A stretch of 64,000 nt of DNA. Source: Hemileia vastatrix (lineage: Eukaryota > Basidiomycota > Pucciniomycetes > Pucciniales > Zaghouaniaceae). A model generated the notes under the pieces. It ran no database searches. It was not told the origin of the DNA and saw only the letters and a program-made list of their open reading frames with translations. The stretch covers positions 26,375,998-26,439,997 of the forward strand of contig JASXTE010000017.1 in the NCBI GenBank assembly GCA_030280995.1, written 5' to 3'. The translations under genes were made by a program, and so were the position numbers. Shown here piece after piece: positions 21,009 through 30,777 of this stretch (the first letter of the stretch is position 1; the number at the start of each line of letters is the position of its first letter).

Positions 21009-23583
21009 CAGTATAACTTGATAAAATTTTGTTTTTGCTTTGTCTTCTTAAACTTTCAACATAAATGATGTTTTCTTTCTTCTCTGGCTTTGATATAACA
21101 TAAAATAAAATAATATAAATCTTGTGATGATTCCACTACTGAGAGCAAGGTTTGAATCCCTTCAGACTCCCATATACCAGTCTTCCTTCTTGTCACAGCA
21201 TTGAGAGAGTGGATCTTCCTATGAGCCGAATACTCCTGATTCCAACCTCATAGGGCCCCCCACTGAGCCGAATTCTATGATTCCAATCTCGCCATAAGGT
21301 CCTCCAAGCTTCACACCAAAAAAAATGGCCTAACTATGAGGCACTAAAAAAAATCATTCCCTAAAATCCAACTACCATCCTAACTTCTGATTCCTTCATC
21401 ACAATTTTCAAACTTTGCTATACAGCAAACCCATAAAATACTTTTTCCAGGCTTCCAATAATAATATTAACTTTAGACCATGTTAAAGCGCCACAAATTT
21501 CACCTAATTAACCATTATGCTTTCCTTAGCATCATCACCACCTAAAATTTTAACCTCCTAAAGCTATCAGCACCCAATTCCAGAAATAATTGAATAACCA
21601 GTTTAGAGTCTTAGTGGACAGTGATAAATTAAAAGATTGAATTGAGTTATCCAAACAAGATTGACATTCCAATTTAAAGTCTTGGTAGACCAAACATATA
21701 ATCGATTGCCAGTTTATGGTCTTGGTGGACCAAAGATCGTTTAAGTGCATAAATATCTTGATATATTCCTAAGTAAGGCCTAGGCTTGACCAAAGATTGA
21801 ATAAATTTGATAATCCAGTTTAATGTCATAGTGGACCAAACATTTGATCGACAAGTAATCCAGTATAAGGCCATAGTGGTCCAATGAATGTTGAATTATC
21901 CTGCAGATATTAATTTTCCAGTTTAAAGTCATAGTGGACTAAACAATGAATGAACTACCAGTTTAAAGTCATGGTGGACCAAACATTTAATCGATAAGAA
22001 ATCCAGTTTAAGGTCATGGTGGACCCAACACTTGATAATAGTCCAGTTTAAGGTCTTGGTGGACCTAACATTTGATTTATATAAAAGAAATCCGTCTCCA
22101 AAAATATCCATAAAATCTTGATTATCCTTGAAATTCAGTGTAAAGTCTTGAAGGACTAACAGCTCAAATATAAAATCTTTAATGACAGTCTTGAAAATTA
22201 GCCAGTTTAAAGTCTTGGAGGACTAACAAATCCAAAATACGTATAAAAAACCTTAAAGAACGTCTTGAACAGTAGCCAGTTTAAAGTCATGGAGGACTAA
22301 CAGCTCCAAAATATGTATAAAAAACCTTAAAGAACGTCTTGAACAGTAGCCAGTTTAAAGTCTTGGAGGACTAACAGATGTCTTGAAGTAAAATCCCATA
22401 GGTATTGAGTTCCCCTAGACCCTGTTTCCTGTCTAAACTATATGAATAAACTAAAAAGAATGATGACTGAAAAAAAAATAAAACTAAGAAATATAATAAT
22501 TTTGATTTAATTAATTTTTTTTTATTTTATTATTTTATTTTTATTATTATTATTATTATTTTTTTTTTTTAATTTTAATTTTAATTTTTTTTTTTTTTTA
22601 AATTTAAAATAAAAGATTTTAGAAAAGATAGTTTTTAAATAAAAGTTAAAATTTAATTTTAAAGAAAGATAAATGAATGTGAAAAGAAAGATAAAAAAAG
22701 TACTAAAAAAATTTTAAAATAAAATTTTAAAAGATGCCCCCCAGCCATTTGATGAGCCGTACCCTCGACATCATACCCACATCCAAGTGCAACTTGATGT
22801 GGTTACACAATTTTGAGAAATTGAAAAGAAAAGAAAATAAATGAAAGTTTATAGAAGATAATTTTTATAATGATGATCACTGGGTGGGCTCCCTCCAATT
22901 TATAAAAATGATTAGAGACCACCAGTGAGCATCACCTTTACATTAATTCATAATATATATTAAAGAAAAGAAATCACAATCTAACATAAAAAATCAAAAA
23001 CAAAATAAAAAAATCTTGAATCCGGCGTTGAGAGTGGTGTCTCTTGACTCGTTCCAGTTTATAGTCTTATTGGACTTCCTAAAATTAAAAGACAAAGCCA
23101 GGATTCAACTAGAAACAGGGAAAATTTTGGAAACGAACATTATGGGGTAATTGTGTATAGAGAAGCCAGCCCATCAATTACCCCCACACTTGCCAATATT
23201 AAATTAAGAAGGTTCCCCTGTGAACACTTCTTCCAATAACTTTTTAAAATCTTCCAACACTATCTTCACCCATATTTTTAGAAATTTTAAGTTTTTTTGA
23301 AAATTTCAAAGAAGGTTTTCACGCATTTTGTTATGTTTCATCACAGTTTCGTTGACCATATACAGTGTAACGATAGTAAAGTATTTTGATAAAAAAATGA
23401 AGATAGTTTATCCTCGTTGCGGAGGTCGATAAGATTTTTTTTTTTTTTAAAAAATGTCATAGTTTATCCTCATTGCGGAGGTCATCATAAAATTTCGTTG
23501 ATATCATAGTTTATCCTCATTGCGGAGGTATCCATAAAATTTGATAAATGTCATTAAAATTGTAGTTTATCCTCATTTCGGAG
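21009..23583 (-). other. Long non-coding 3' region of family B
   Basis: About 2.6 kb between the Zn2Cys6 gene and the integrase end, with no supported gene. It contains an eight-base inverted repeat (CCTATGAG at 21218, CTCATAGG at 21247), two arrays of the hairpin motif, a low-complexity A/T block at 22501-22740, and a C-rich patch near 22738-22800. Most Ty3 elements have a much shorter interval here. Confidence 0.7.
21598..22376. repeat. Array of about 14 hairpin motifs (CCAGTTTAAAGTC type)
   Basis: Copies of CCAGTTTAAAGTCTTGG plus TGGACC or AGGACT recur every 40-90 bases. The inner part can pair: AGTC/GACT in five copies and GGTC/GACC in three, around six-base loops such as TTGGTG or ATGGAG. 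The remainder have three pairs or are degenerate. Spacers between motifs vary, except for the last three units, which share an AACCTTAAAGAACGTCTTGA spacer. Confidence 0.85.
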
Positions 23584-23585
23584 TT
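23054..23585. repeat. Second array of hairpin motifs (mostly TAGTTTATCCTC type)
   Basis: Five copies lie near 23054, 23407, 23463, 23508 and 23567. The first has AGTC/GACT arms. The next three have CCTC/GAGG arms around GTTGCG or ATTGCG, and the last is partly decayed. The final copy ends at the integrase stop. Confidence 0.8.
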
Positions 23586-23817
23586 AGACTTCGGCACTCC
23601 TGGTGCCTCTAGGATAGAACCGTTTCGCTTGATCGGCTGCTACCCTCTTCTTTAATACTACTCCATCCAACTCTTCTAGCACATATGAACCGCCGGAAAC
23701 TTGCTCCTTGATTTTATACGGTCCATTCCACCTATCTGCAAACATCTTTCCCCACTGACTTTCCAAACTCCTATTATACACCAGGACCATATCTCCTGGG
23801 TTCAAAGGTTTCCTTAA
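23584..23817 (-). pseudogene. Integrase C-terminal domain of family B
   Basis: After an in-frame TGA at 23818-23820 the same frame continues through LRKPLNPGDMVLVYN, KMFADRWNGPYKI and YVLEELDG to a stop at 23584. This is the small beta-barrel that follows the catalytic core in Ty3 integrases. There is no chromodomain after it, unlike the elements at 40738 and 59241. It would be made only if the TGA were read through. Confidence 0.75.
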
Positions 23818-25770
23818 TCAATGTGCCAACCGCTCATCCCAATATCTAACTGATTGATTTCGGATCTTCATCATCCACGAATATGCCTTTTCTAAATATT
23901 CTTCTTTCTTTTCTAGCTGCATCATTCTTGCACACAATAATTCTTCAGTAGTTTTGACCGTGTCCCAGTCAACTCCAAGATATGATTCAGCTTCTAAATC
24001 AACCGGTAAAACTGCTTTCTGTCCAAAAACAAGTTCATAAGGTGAAAATCCGGTCGTCCTTTTGGCAGTGATTCGATCAGCAAATAAAACTAAAGGTAAA
24101 TAGTGCCTCCACTTTTCGGCACTTGTCCCACACATTTTAACTAAAGCATCCTTGATAACTTGATGCCCTCTTTCCACCATGCCTTCAGCTTCAGGATAAT
24201 ATGGGGTTGCTACCCTAACCTTTGATCCAACTTTCAATACGGCCTCTTTAAACTCTGTCCCAAATTCAGGACCTCCATCTACCGTTACCAACTTCATCAC
24301 CCCATACCTATATACCCAATTATTCAAAAAAAATTCTGCCACATTTTTGGCAGTTAAATTAATAAGAGGCGCTGCCTCTACCCAACCAGATAAATCATCT
24401 CTGGCCACAATTAAATATTTATACCGTCCCTCTTTTATATGAACGGAATCTAAACTAACTCTTCCAAAGAGCGTATATTCACCGGTCGCGCGTCCAGGTT
24501 CTTTTGGCCTTAAATAACTTCGTCTTTGACATTCTTCGCATGACTGAACCCACTGTTTATCAGCCATCTTCATGCCAGGCCACCAAAATCGATCAGAAAT
24601 TCTTCTAAACGTTTCTCCAACGCCTCTATGCCCGAGATCTTCATGCAGTGATTTCAAAACTAATTCTTGCCCCTTCTGTTGAGTTATAACTACTTGAGGA
24701 TTTGGATACCTCCTCCTCATTAAACGTCGACCAGATAGGTAAAACGTAGATGACTTCCTCTTGATAGCCACCCATTCATCGTCTTCACACTCTTCTGGCC
24801 TCTCTAAAGTCAACAAATATTTGACTAACAAAAAATAAAAACCAGTCTGACCCCAGACTTCATCTTGAAAATCGATTAATATAACATCAATAGGGACTTC
24901 TCTATCACCAATATCACCTGCACATGAATGAGCCAATAATTGTTGACCCCTAAATAAATCTTTAATCGAGCTATGTCGATGTTTTTCTTCTGAACCTTTG
25001 GATCCTTCGAAAACCTTATTTGAAAATACCTCTTTCTCTTTATCCACCCTTTTATTTAAATTCTCTAATTCTCCAACATATACACCATTCCTTAATTTAC
25101 TACTATCCCACACTACCAATCCATCTTCCTCTACATACACCACATCTTCTTCTACCTCCTTTCTACCAAATTTATCTACACCTTTTCCAACACCTTTTTT
25201 AACATAAAAACTATTTTCCAGTTTATCCTCTTGGTGGAGGTCATCATCATCATAATCTAAACACAATAGTCCTGCCAGTTTAACCTCATGGGGGAGGTAT
25301 GGAAAGTCTTCAGCTCCTTTAGTGCTGGCTTTGATAATAGGTATATCTTCATCGAACTCTTCTGAGTCTGAATCTTCTTCAGTGGGTGGTCTCCTTGATA
25401 AACCATCTGGCATAGTAAAAGTTTTGCCAGGCTTATGAACTAAATCAAACAAAAAATGTTGAATAAAAGCTACCCATCTCGTCATGGGTGCGTTCGGTAA
25501 ACTTGGGGAATTAATCATCTGGATTAACGATTTCGCATCCACTTGCAACTCATAATGTTGCCCCCACAAAATATGCTGAAGTTTCTTCAGTATTTTTGCC
25601 ACACCACATAATTCCAATTTTGGTTGAGAATATCTTGATTCGACCTCAGTAAATACTACAGATTCATACCTAACTGGCCTGATGTAACCAGCTTTATCCA
25701 TCTGAGACAAAACCGCCCCAGCTGCAACCTGACTTGAATCAACTGCTAAATAAATTCTACCAGCATCTTT
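23818..25770 (-). pseudogene. RNase H and integrase of family B
   Basis: The frame opens after a TGA at 25771-25773 with DAGRIYLAVDSS, the first RNase H acidic block; the first Met is at 25710. KLELCGV, QVDAKSL and MPDGLSRR give the other RNase H acidic residues. A linker carries two hairpin motifs translated as LHQEDKL and LPHEVKL. The integrase zinc finger is H-x4-H followed by CEEC. The catalytic triad, numbered from Met 25710, is D421 (VSLDSVH), D478 (TVDGGPE) and E513 (MVERGHQ), with the D-D-35-E spacing. The reading is open for 630 codons, so decay is recent. Confidence 0.85.
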
Positions 25771-27009
25771 TCAATAATCCAACTTGTGCAGGACTAAATC
25801 CTTCCCTACAACCTCCTTCAACTTCACAAACGCCTTCTCACACTCTTCATCCCACTCCCAGTCTGCATCCTTTCTCGTTAACCGTCTCAATGGAGCTGCC
25901 AATGAAGAAAAGTCCTTGATAAACATTCTAACATATACGCATATGCCTAAAAACCCTCTAACTTTGGTCGTATTCTTGGGTCTTGGCCAGGACTGAATTT
26001 TGTTAACTTTCTTCTTGGACATAATCCTACCCTCTCTACATACCACATGGCCTAATATTTCTAAGGCTGGCACACAACAGGAAAATTTTGAGCCTGAAAT
26101 AGTTAACCCAGCCTCTTCAATTCGAAACAAGATTCTTTCTAATGTAATTGCAAACTCCCAAATGAATTTGCGTATCCCGGGATTCTCTTCCAACACCTGG
26201 TTATCATAGTCGGTTGTTGGTCCCTTAATTCCTCCATCATCTATAAAGATTCCAGCATATTGTGGAATTTCATCTTGAAGGATCCAAGCCATCTGAACTT
26301 GATAAACTGCAACCGAATTTGTTGCTCCTTGAGGTAATCTTGTTAACTGTAAACGTCCAAGTGGCGTATCGAATGTAGTGAGAGGTCTTGAGTCCGGATG
26401 TAACTCTCTCTCATCATATCCACCCATAATATCTCCCAAACCATAACACACTCTCCCTGCAAATGCTTCAACAAACTCCTCAGCACTAGGCGGTATCCCA
26501 GCATCCTTTATTGTAACCCTATTTAATTCCCTAAGATCATGAACAACTCTAAGCTTGCCATTTGGTTTCTTGATACAAAATACAGAACTAGAATAACTTG
26601 ACGTTGATTGCTCATACAGTCCAGTGCGTATCTGTTCTCTGACAACTTCGATATAAGCTTCTTTTAATGCAGCTGGAATAGGAATCGGTTTCTGCTGCCA
26701 CGGTTCATGACATACCACAGGAATCTTGTAAGGCTCCCCATAAGAATGCTTCAACACACCCCTCTCCTCTTCTACAAAAGCAATGGCCTTCTCTCGCTCG
26801 ACCATCACATCCAACAACAACTTCTTCTCTTCTCCAGACAACCAACCATCAGGTCCAAAATTAACAACACCCAGTCTCTCAAAAGTGATTCTTGACGTCT
26901 CAGAAAATTCAGGCGGATTCTTTACCAAGGGACTTTCATAAGGATCTCTTGATAACCTTGGTCTTCTCAAAGGTGGATTTAATTCAGCAGGTAGCGGTTC
27001 ATTAATAGG
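25771..27009 (-). pseudogene. Reverse transcriptase of family B
   Basis: It lies in the same frame as the linker before it and RNase H after it, bounded by TGA codons at 27010-27012 and 25771-25773. RT blocks appear in order: RVVHDLRELN, LTRLPQGATNS, IFIDDGGI (the two catalytic Asp in a FIDD version of YxDD), LEILGHVV and VRGFLGICVY. The last part DADWEWDEECEKAF leads to RNase H. No residue of the catalytic block is lost. Confidence 0.85.
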
Positions 27010-27272
27010 TCAAACTTTATTTGCTACTTTCTTATATTTGGCTGCGTCCACATCTAAATAAGCTTGAGGTAAATCATTTACTTTTGTATCGCCATTTAAA
27101 CTTTCATCAAATGAATCTTCTTCATCGCCAGAATCAGAATAAGAAAAATTAGAAAAATATTTTATTTCATTTTTAAATTTTACCCTTTTCTCCTTTCCCT
27201 CGTCTAATTTATAAACAGATTTTCCAACACCTTTGCTTCCCTTATCCAACAGTAAATCACCCGTAAAGAAAG

Positions 27273-27742
27273 TTGGCAGTTTAACCTCTTGCTGGAGGAC
27301 CGGAATTGAATTTTCACAAAAATTATTTTTTTGTGTTTTAATTATACTGAGATTTTTTATCAGATTTTGATGTGATATTTGCAGTTTACCCTCTTGCTGG
27401 AGGTCCGTAATAGAAGGAGATAATTTCAGTTTAACCTCTTGCTGGAGGCCCGTAATAGAAGGAGATAATTGCAGTTTAACCTCTTGCTGGAGGTCCGTAA
27501 TAGAAGGAGATAATTGCAGTTTAACCTCTTGCTGGAGGCCCGGAAACAAATTTTCACAAAAATTATTTTTTTGTGTTTTAATTATACTAAGATTTTTAAT
27601 CGGGTTTTGATAAGATATTTGCAGTTTACCCTCTTGCTGGAGGTCCAAAATAGAAGGTGATAATTGCAGTTTAACCTCTTGCTGGAGGTCCATAATAGAA
27701 GGAGATAATTGCAGTTTAACCTCTTGCTGGAGGCCCGAAAAC
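27273..27742 (-). repeat. 45-base coding repeats carrying the hairpin motif
   Basis: Eight copies of CAGTTTAACCTCTTGCTGG (or the ACCCTC variant) followed by AGG lie near 27274, 27382, 27427, 27472, 27517, 27622, 27667 and 27712. All eight have perfect CCTC/GAGG arms around TTGCTG. Within blocks the period is 45 bases, so each unit encodes 15 residues in the same frame. Confidence 0.9.
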
Positions 27743-27989
27743 ATACCCTTCCAATTTTTATCCAACCTAATTTGGCCCATTTTGCCTTTTTCACCATTTT
27801 TAAATTTTATAGAAAAACAGGGTAAATCCAATAAACATATAAAAAAGTCCATAACGTATTTGCACTCCAAAGTAATATTAACAGAAAATAATTGAGAATC
27901 CACTTGAATTATCTCCAAGTGAGCTGACCTATTGCAATCCGGGATCTCATCCTGAGGAGAGATTACAACATTAGAGTGATCAGCCCCTG

Positions 27990-30599
27990 CTACCCCAAAA
28001 AATGAGGGCATCCATCCTTTTCCAACAAACATAATTCACCAGAAGCCGTCCGTTTTATATGCCGCTTCTTGGTGCAAACACAACACTGGCACAGAGTAGT
28101 AATCCCTGGCCGTGTTTCCCAACCTTCATCTCCAGGAGGCGCTAACCGCATATGTAACCTCCGCATATCTTCACCAGTGATCTCCAAACTAATCCCCATG
28201 CCAGCTTGATACCCTATCCTGGCCTCAAAATCCATCAAAAAAGGACCCCCAAGAACAGTTTTGACTGCTCCTCTGGCCACATAAAAGTGAACCTTACCAA
28301 CAGATCCACCAATGCCTAACCTGACATGCTCAGCTGTACCCATCAGCTCTGTTGCATGCCCTCCAATACCTCTGAGGTTTCCCCAAGTTCCACTTTTAAT
28401 TGGCAAGCCTATACTCGTTGCTTGCTCCAATGAAATTAAATTAATTTGAGACCCTGAATCGACCAAGGCCTTTACTTCTTTACCGTTAAGAGTTACCACC
28501 AGGTAACCCAGGGGAGCGGAAAAATGCGTATCTACATCTTCCCCAAACTTTTCAGCATTTTCACAAATATATTCCACCTCTCCAGTGGAAACCCGAAGCC
28601 TCGTCAAATGCTTCTTTTGCTTTTCAGCAAGCGCCGGACTAATCGTAAATAACTCCCCCAAAGATAAGGGAATCTGAAGTTGATTCACCCTATTCAAAAC
28701 TGCGTCCATCGCATTAGCTTGACCAGAAACTACTGGCCACTCATACTGGACCTTTGATATAACAACCTTGGCCCTGGGTACCTCTTGAGGTCCAACCAAG
28801 CCATCTTCACCCCCCATTATAACATCTTCACTTTCTATAACCCTAACTCTGTCACCAGCTTCTTGCACTAATCCTGATCCATTGCTAGTCCTTCTTACTC
28901 CCTCCATTGGGATGGGACCGCTAAAACTTGGTCTGGGTAGAGACGCCAATGGTATGTCCTCCTCAGAATCCGAATCATCCTCTGGCATAGGCTCACCATT
29001 TAAATCAAACTTGCCATAACTAGGGGGCCCCATATCAGCAATCCCCTTCTGCATTTTATATAATTCGTCGTTAGAGTAAGGGTTCAATTTGTTGGCGGAA
29101 GTTTGAGTACTAGAATTCTTGTCCTTAGAGTAAGGGTTCACTTTGTTATTCGCCTTGCCAGGATTAGCCCTCAATTGGCTCTGAATGCTACTTTTCGCCT
29201 TAGTAGCGGCTGCTCTTCTAGCAGCATTAACATCGTATTCACCAGCCATACAGCTACCCTCCACCTGGGCAACCGTCGCCAGCTCTAAACCACCAAAAGA
29301 AGTAGAAAATGTGGCTTTACTGACCTCTTTCTCCTTGCCCTTGTCAGCTTTACCACCATTTCCATTACCATTTTTGCCACTCTTGGCATTAACATCTTCA
29401 TCCGTCACCTCTTCAAATCTGGCTCTCCTTTCAGCTGTTAAACTTCTTCTGACCAAATCAGAAGGAGACTGTCCATCACTGGGCTTGATGAACGAACCAT
29501 CGGGAAATTTATGAACTTTACCATCAAATAAAACTCGCCCAGCATCCACATCCTTATCAAGAGCAAAACAAACTGTTGCTCTGTGTCCCCTCCTATTACA
29601 ATAGGAGCACACCTTTGGCTCATCGTAGCCACCTCTATATCCATTACCACCATTCCCACCATTTCTCCCATTGCCTGGGAAGCGGTTACCGTTGTTATTG
29701 CCATTATAATTTCGATGTTCATAACCTCTAGACTGATAAGAAGTCGACGTCGACGAAGAAGCGATTGGGGCCTTGTTGGCCTTCTGGGTTTCTTGAACAA
29801 ATATTTTTAATTGTTTAGTTAAACTGGCCAGGTGATCGACCATCTTATTATCTACATTACCCTCAACTTTAGCAGCAGGTAATCCCATTTGAGCCTTCTT
29901 GGCCTCCTGGGCTTTGACCATAATATCGTTGTTTTCGGCCAAAACTTCGCTAACCTTGCTAACATATTGAGTGCATGACTCTTGATATTTGTCCAACACC
30001 AATAACTTTAGATGGGCTTGAATGTTGTCCTTGATAACCTCCAGAGCCGGCAGTTTCTGCTCACCATTAGGCAGTTCCTTCATCAAATCTTTTCTTGAAA
30101 GATCCTTCAAGACGTCCATACGAATATCCCTGCTACATGCTGTCCAAAACAAATCTTTTGCTTGGTTCTCATGCACTAACTCGTCCACCAGTATGAGATA
30201 TTCCACCACTTCATCAAACTGAACACAGAGCTTTTTGAAGTCAGCCATAGAAGAAACTCCACCTTTTGCTTGCCAGTCTCCAACAATTTTATTGAGGTCC
30301 ATCATAGTAAACCTAACACCCCATCTATCAACCATAGCTTTAGAAAGCTTAACCCAATCCTTGTCCTTGAATGCCTGCATAGCAATAACCTCTTTTTCCA
30401 CCTCCCTATCAGCAATAAAAAACCTAACTTGCTTCACCATATCCACATGAGAAGCACCATCAACAGCAGCAGCAGCTTCATACCTGCTAATGAACCATTT
30501 AACCTCCTCCCCATCAAACTTTGGGCCATCCCAAGAAACAATTCTAACTGAGGGAGTAAGAGGGTTAGAAGATCCAGAAGCAACAGCAGAAGAAGACAT
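27990..30599 (-). CDS. gag-protease polyprotein of family B
   Basis: The intact reading has 869 residues from Met 30599. The first 250 or so residues are a capsid-like helical region (WGVRFTMMDLNKIVG and others shared with family A). Residues 331-344 form a CCHC zinc knuckle (CSYCNRRGHRATVC) after a Gly/Asn-rich stretch. An aspartic protease has its catalytic D714 in ALVDSGSQINLIS. The protease therefore sits in the gag frame, and pol is in the -1 frame. The gene ends TTT TTG GGG TAG, where a slip site overlaps the last codons. Gag would build the particle and bind genomic RNA; the protease would cut the polyprotein. Confidence 0.9.
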   Translation of the reverse strand: MSSSAVASGSSNPLTPSVRIVSWDGPKFDGEEVKWFISRYEAAAAVDGASHVDMVKQVRFFIADREVEKEVIAMQAFKDKDWVKLSKAMVDRWGVRFTMMDLNKIVGDWQAKGGVSSMADFKKLCVQFDEVVEYLILVDELVHENQAKDLFWTACSRDIRMDVLKDLSRKDLMKELPNGEQKLPALEVIKDNIQAHLKLLVLDKYQESCTQYVSKVSEVLAENNDIMVKAQEAKKAQMGLPAAKVEGNVDNKMVDHLASLTKQLKIFVQETQKANKAPIASSSTSTSYQSRGYEHRNYNGNNNGNRFPGNGRNGGNGGNGYRGGYDEPKVCSYCNRRGHRATVCFALDKDVDAGRVLFDGKVHKFPDGSFIKPSDGQSPSDLVRRSLTAERRARFEEVTDEDVNAKSGKNGNGNGGKADKGKEKEVSKATFSTSFGGLELATVAQVEGSCMAGEYDVNAARRAAATKAKSSIQSQLRANPGKANNKVNPYSKDKNSSTQTSANKLNPYSNDELYKMQKGIADMGPPSYGKFDLNGEPMPEDDSDSEEDIPLASLPRPSFSGPIPMEGVRRTSNGSGLVQEAGDRVRVIESEDVIMGGEDGLVGPQEVPRAKVVISKVQYEWPVVSGQANAMDAVLNRVNQLQIPLSLGELFTISPALAEKQKKHLTRLRVSTGEVEYICENAEKFGEDVDTHFSAPLGYLVVTLNGKEVKALVDSGSQINLISLEQATSIGLPIKSGTWGNLRGIGGHATELMGTAEHVRLGIGGSVGKVHFYVARGAVKTVLGGPFLMDFEARIGYQAGMGISLEITGEDMRRLHMRLAPPGDEGWETRPGITTLCQCCVCTKKRHIKRTASGELCLLEKDGCPHFLG
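27996..28002 (-). promoter_or_regulatory. Programmed -1 frameshift site (U UUU UUG) at the end of gag
   Basis: The minus strand reads CAT TTT TTG GGG TAG in the gag frame, so T TTT TTG has the X XXY YYZ phasing. A -1 slip enters the pol frame directly (GVAGADHSN). It resembles the retroviral U UUU UUA site. A G-rich stretch and a possible hairpin follow, but I did not establish a pseudoknot. Confidence 0.6.
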
Positions 30600-30756
30600 C
30601 TCAATAAGTAAAGAAAAGCGTTAACAATCGATAAAATAACAAGCCTCTTGCAAGCCAATAACAAAAATCCAATTAGAGTTCCAGAAAATAAGCCTCTTGC
30701 AGGCTAATAACGTTCTTGATCCAAGTAAGTCTTTAAAGAAAGCTAGAGAAATCGAA

Positions 30757-30773
30757 CCCCATGTTGGGCGCCA
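30757..30773 (-). other. Primer binding site of family B, lysine-tRNA type
   Basis: The minus strand reads TGGCGCCCAACATGGGG, four bases from the LTR end. It differs at one base from the family-A site at 2030-2046. The 157 bases between it and the gag start (30600-30756) form the leader. Confidence 0.75.
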
Positions 30774-30777
30774 ACTA

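Larger units (their letters stand above)
27010..28032 (-). pseudogene. Pol N-terminal linker of family B with 15-residue repeats
   Basis: This lies in the -1 frame relative to gag, overlapping its last 43 bases, and in frame with RT. It opens ADHSNVVISPQDEIPDCN, a block also kept in the relic near 4440-4500. A hydrophobic patch (VMDFFICLLDLPCF) follows, then repeats of LQQEVKLQLSPSI with 45-base period in two blocks separated by KTQKNNFCEN, then an acidic tail. I know no domain of this kind between protease and RT. It ends in TGA at 27010-27012, directly before the RT region. Confidence 0.7.

Noticed and set aside
21140..21175. A B-box-like GGTTTGAATCCC suggesting a tRNA gene
   Set aside because: No A box at the right distance and no acceptor stem pairing; the rest of the cloverleaf is missing.
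21598..22376. A CRISPR-like array
   Set aside because: Repeat and spacer lengths vary, repeats are diverged, three spacers are shared, and the host is a eukaryote.
24998..25207. Plus-strand Ser/Thr/Pro-rich open readings opposite pol
   Set aside because: They arise from the acidic, low-complexity RNase H-integrase linker on the other strand.
23818..27012. Programmed readthrough or recoding of TGA in pol
   Set aside because: The contexts after TGA differ (CCT, AAA, TTA) and the LTR differences point to CpG decay; mutation is the simpler reading, though not excluded.
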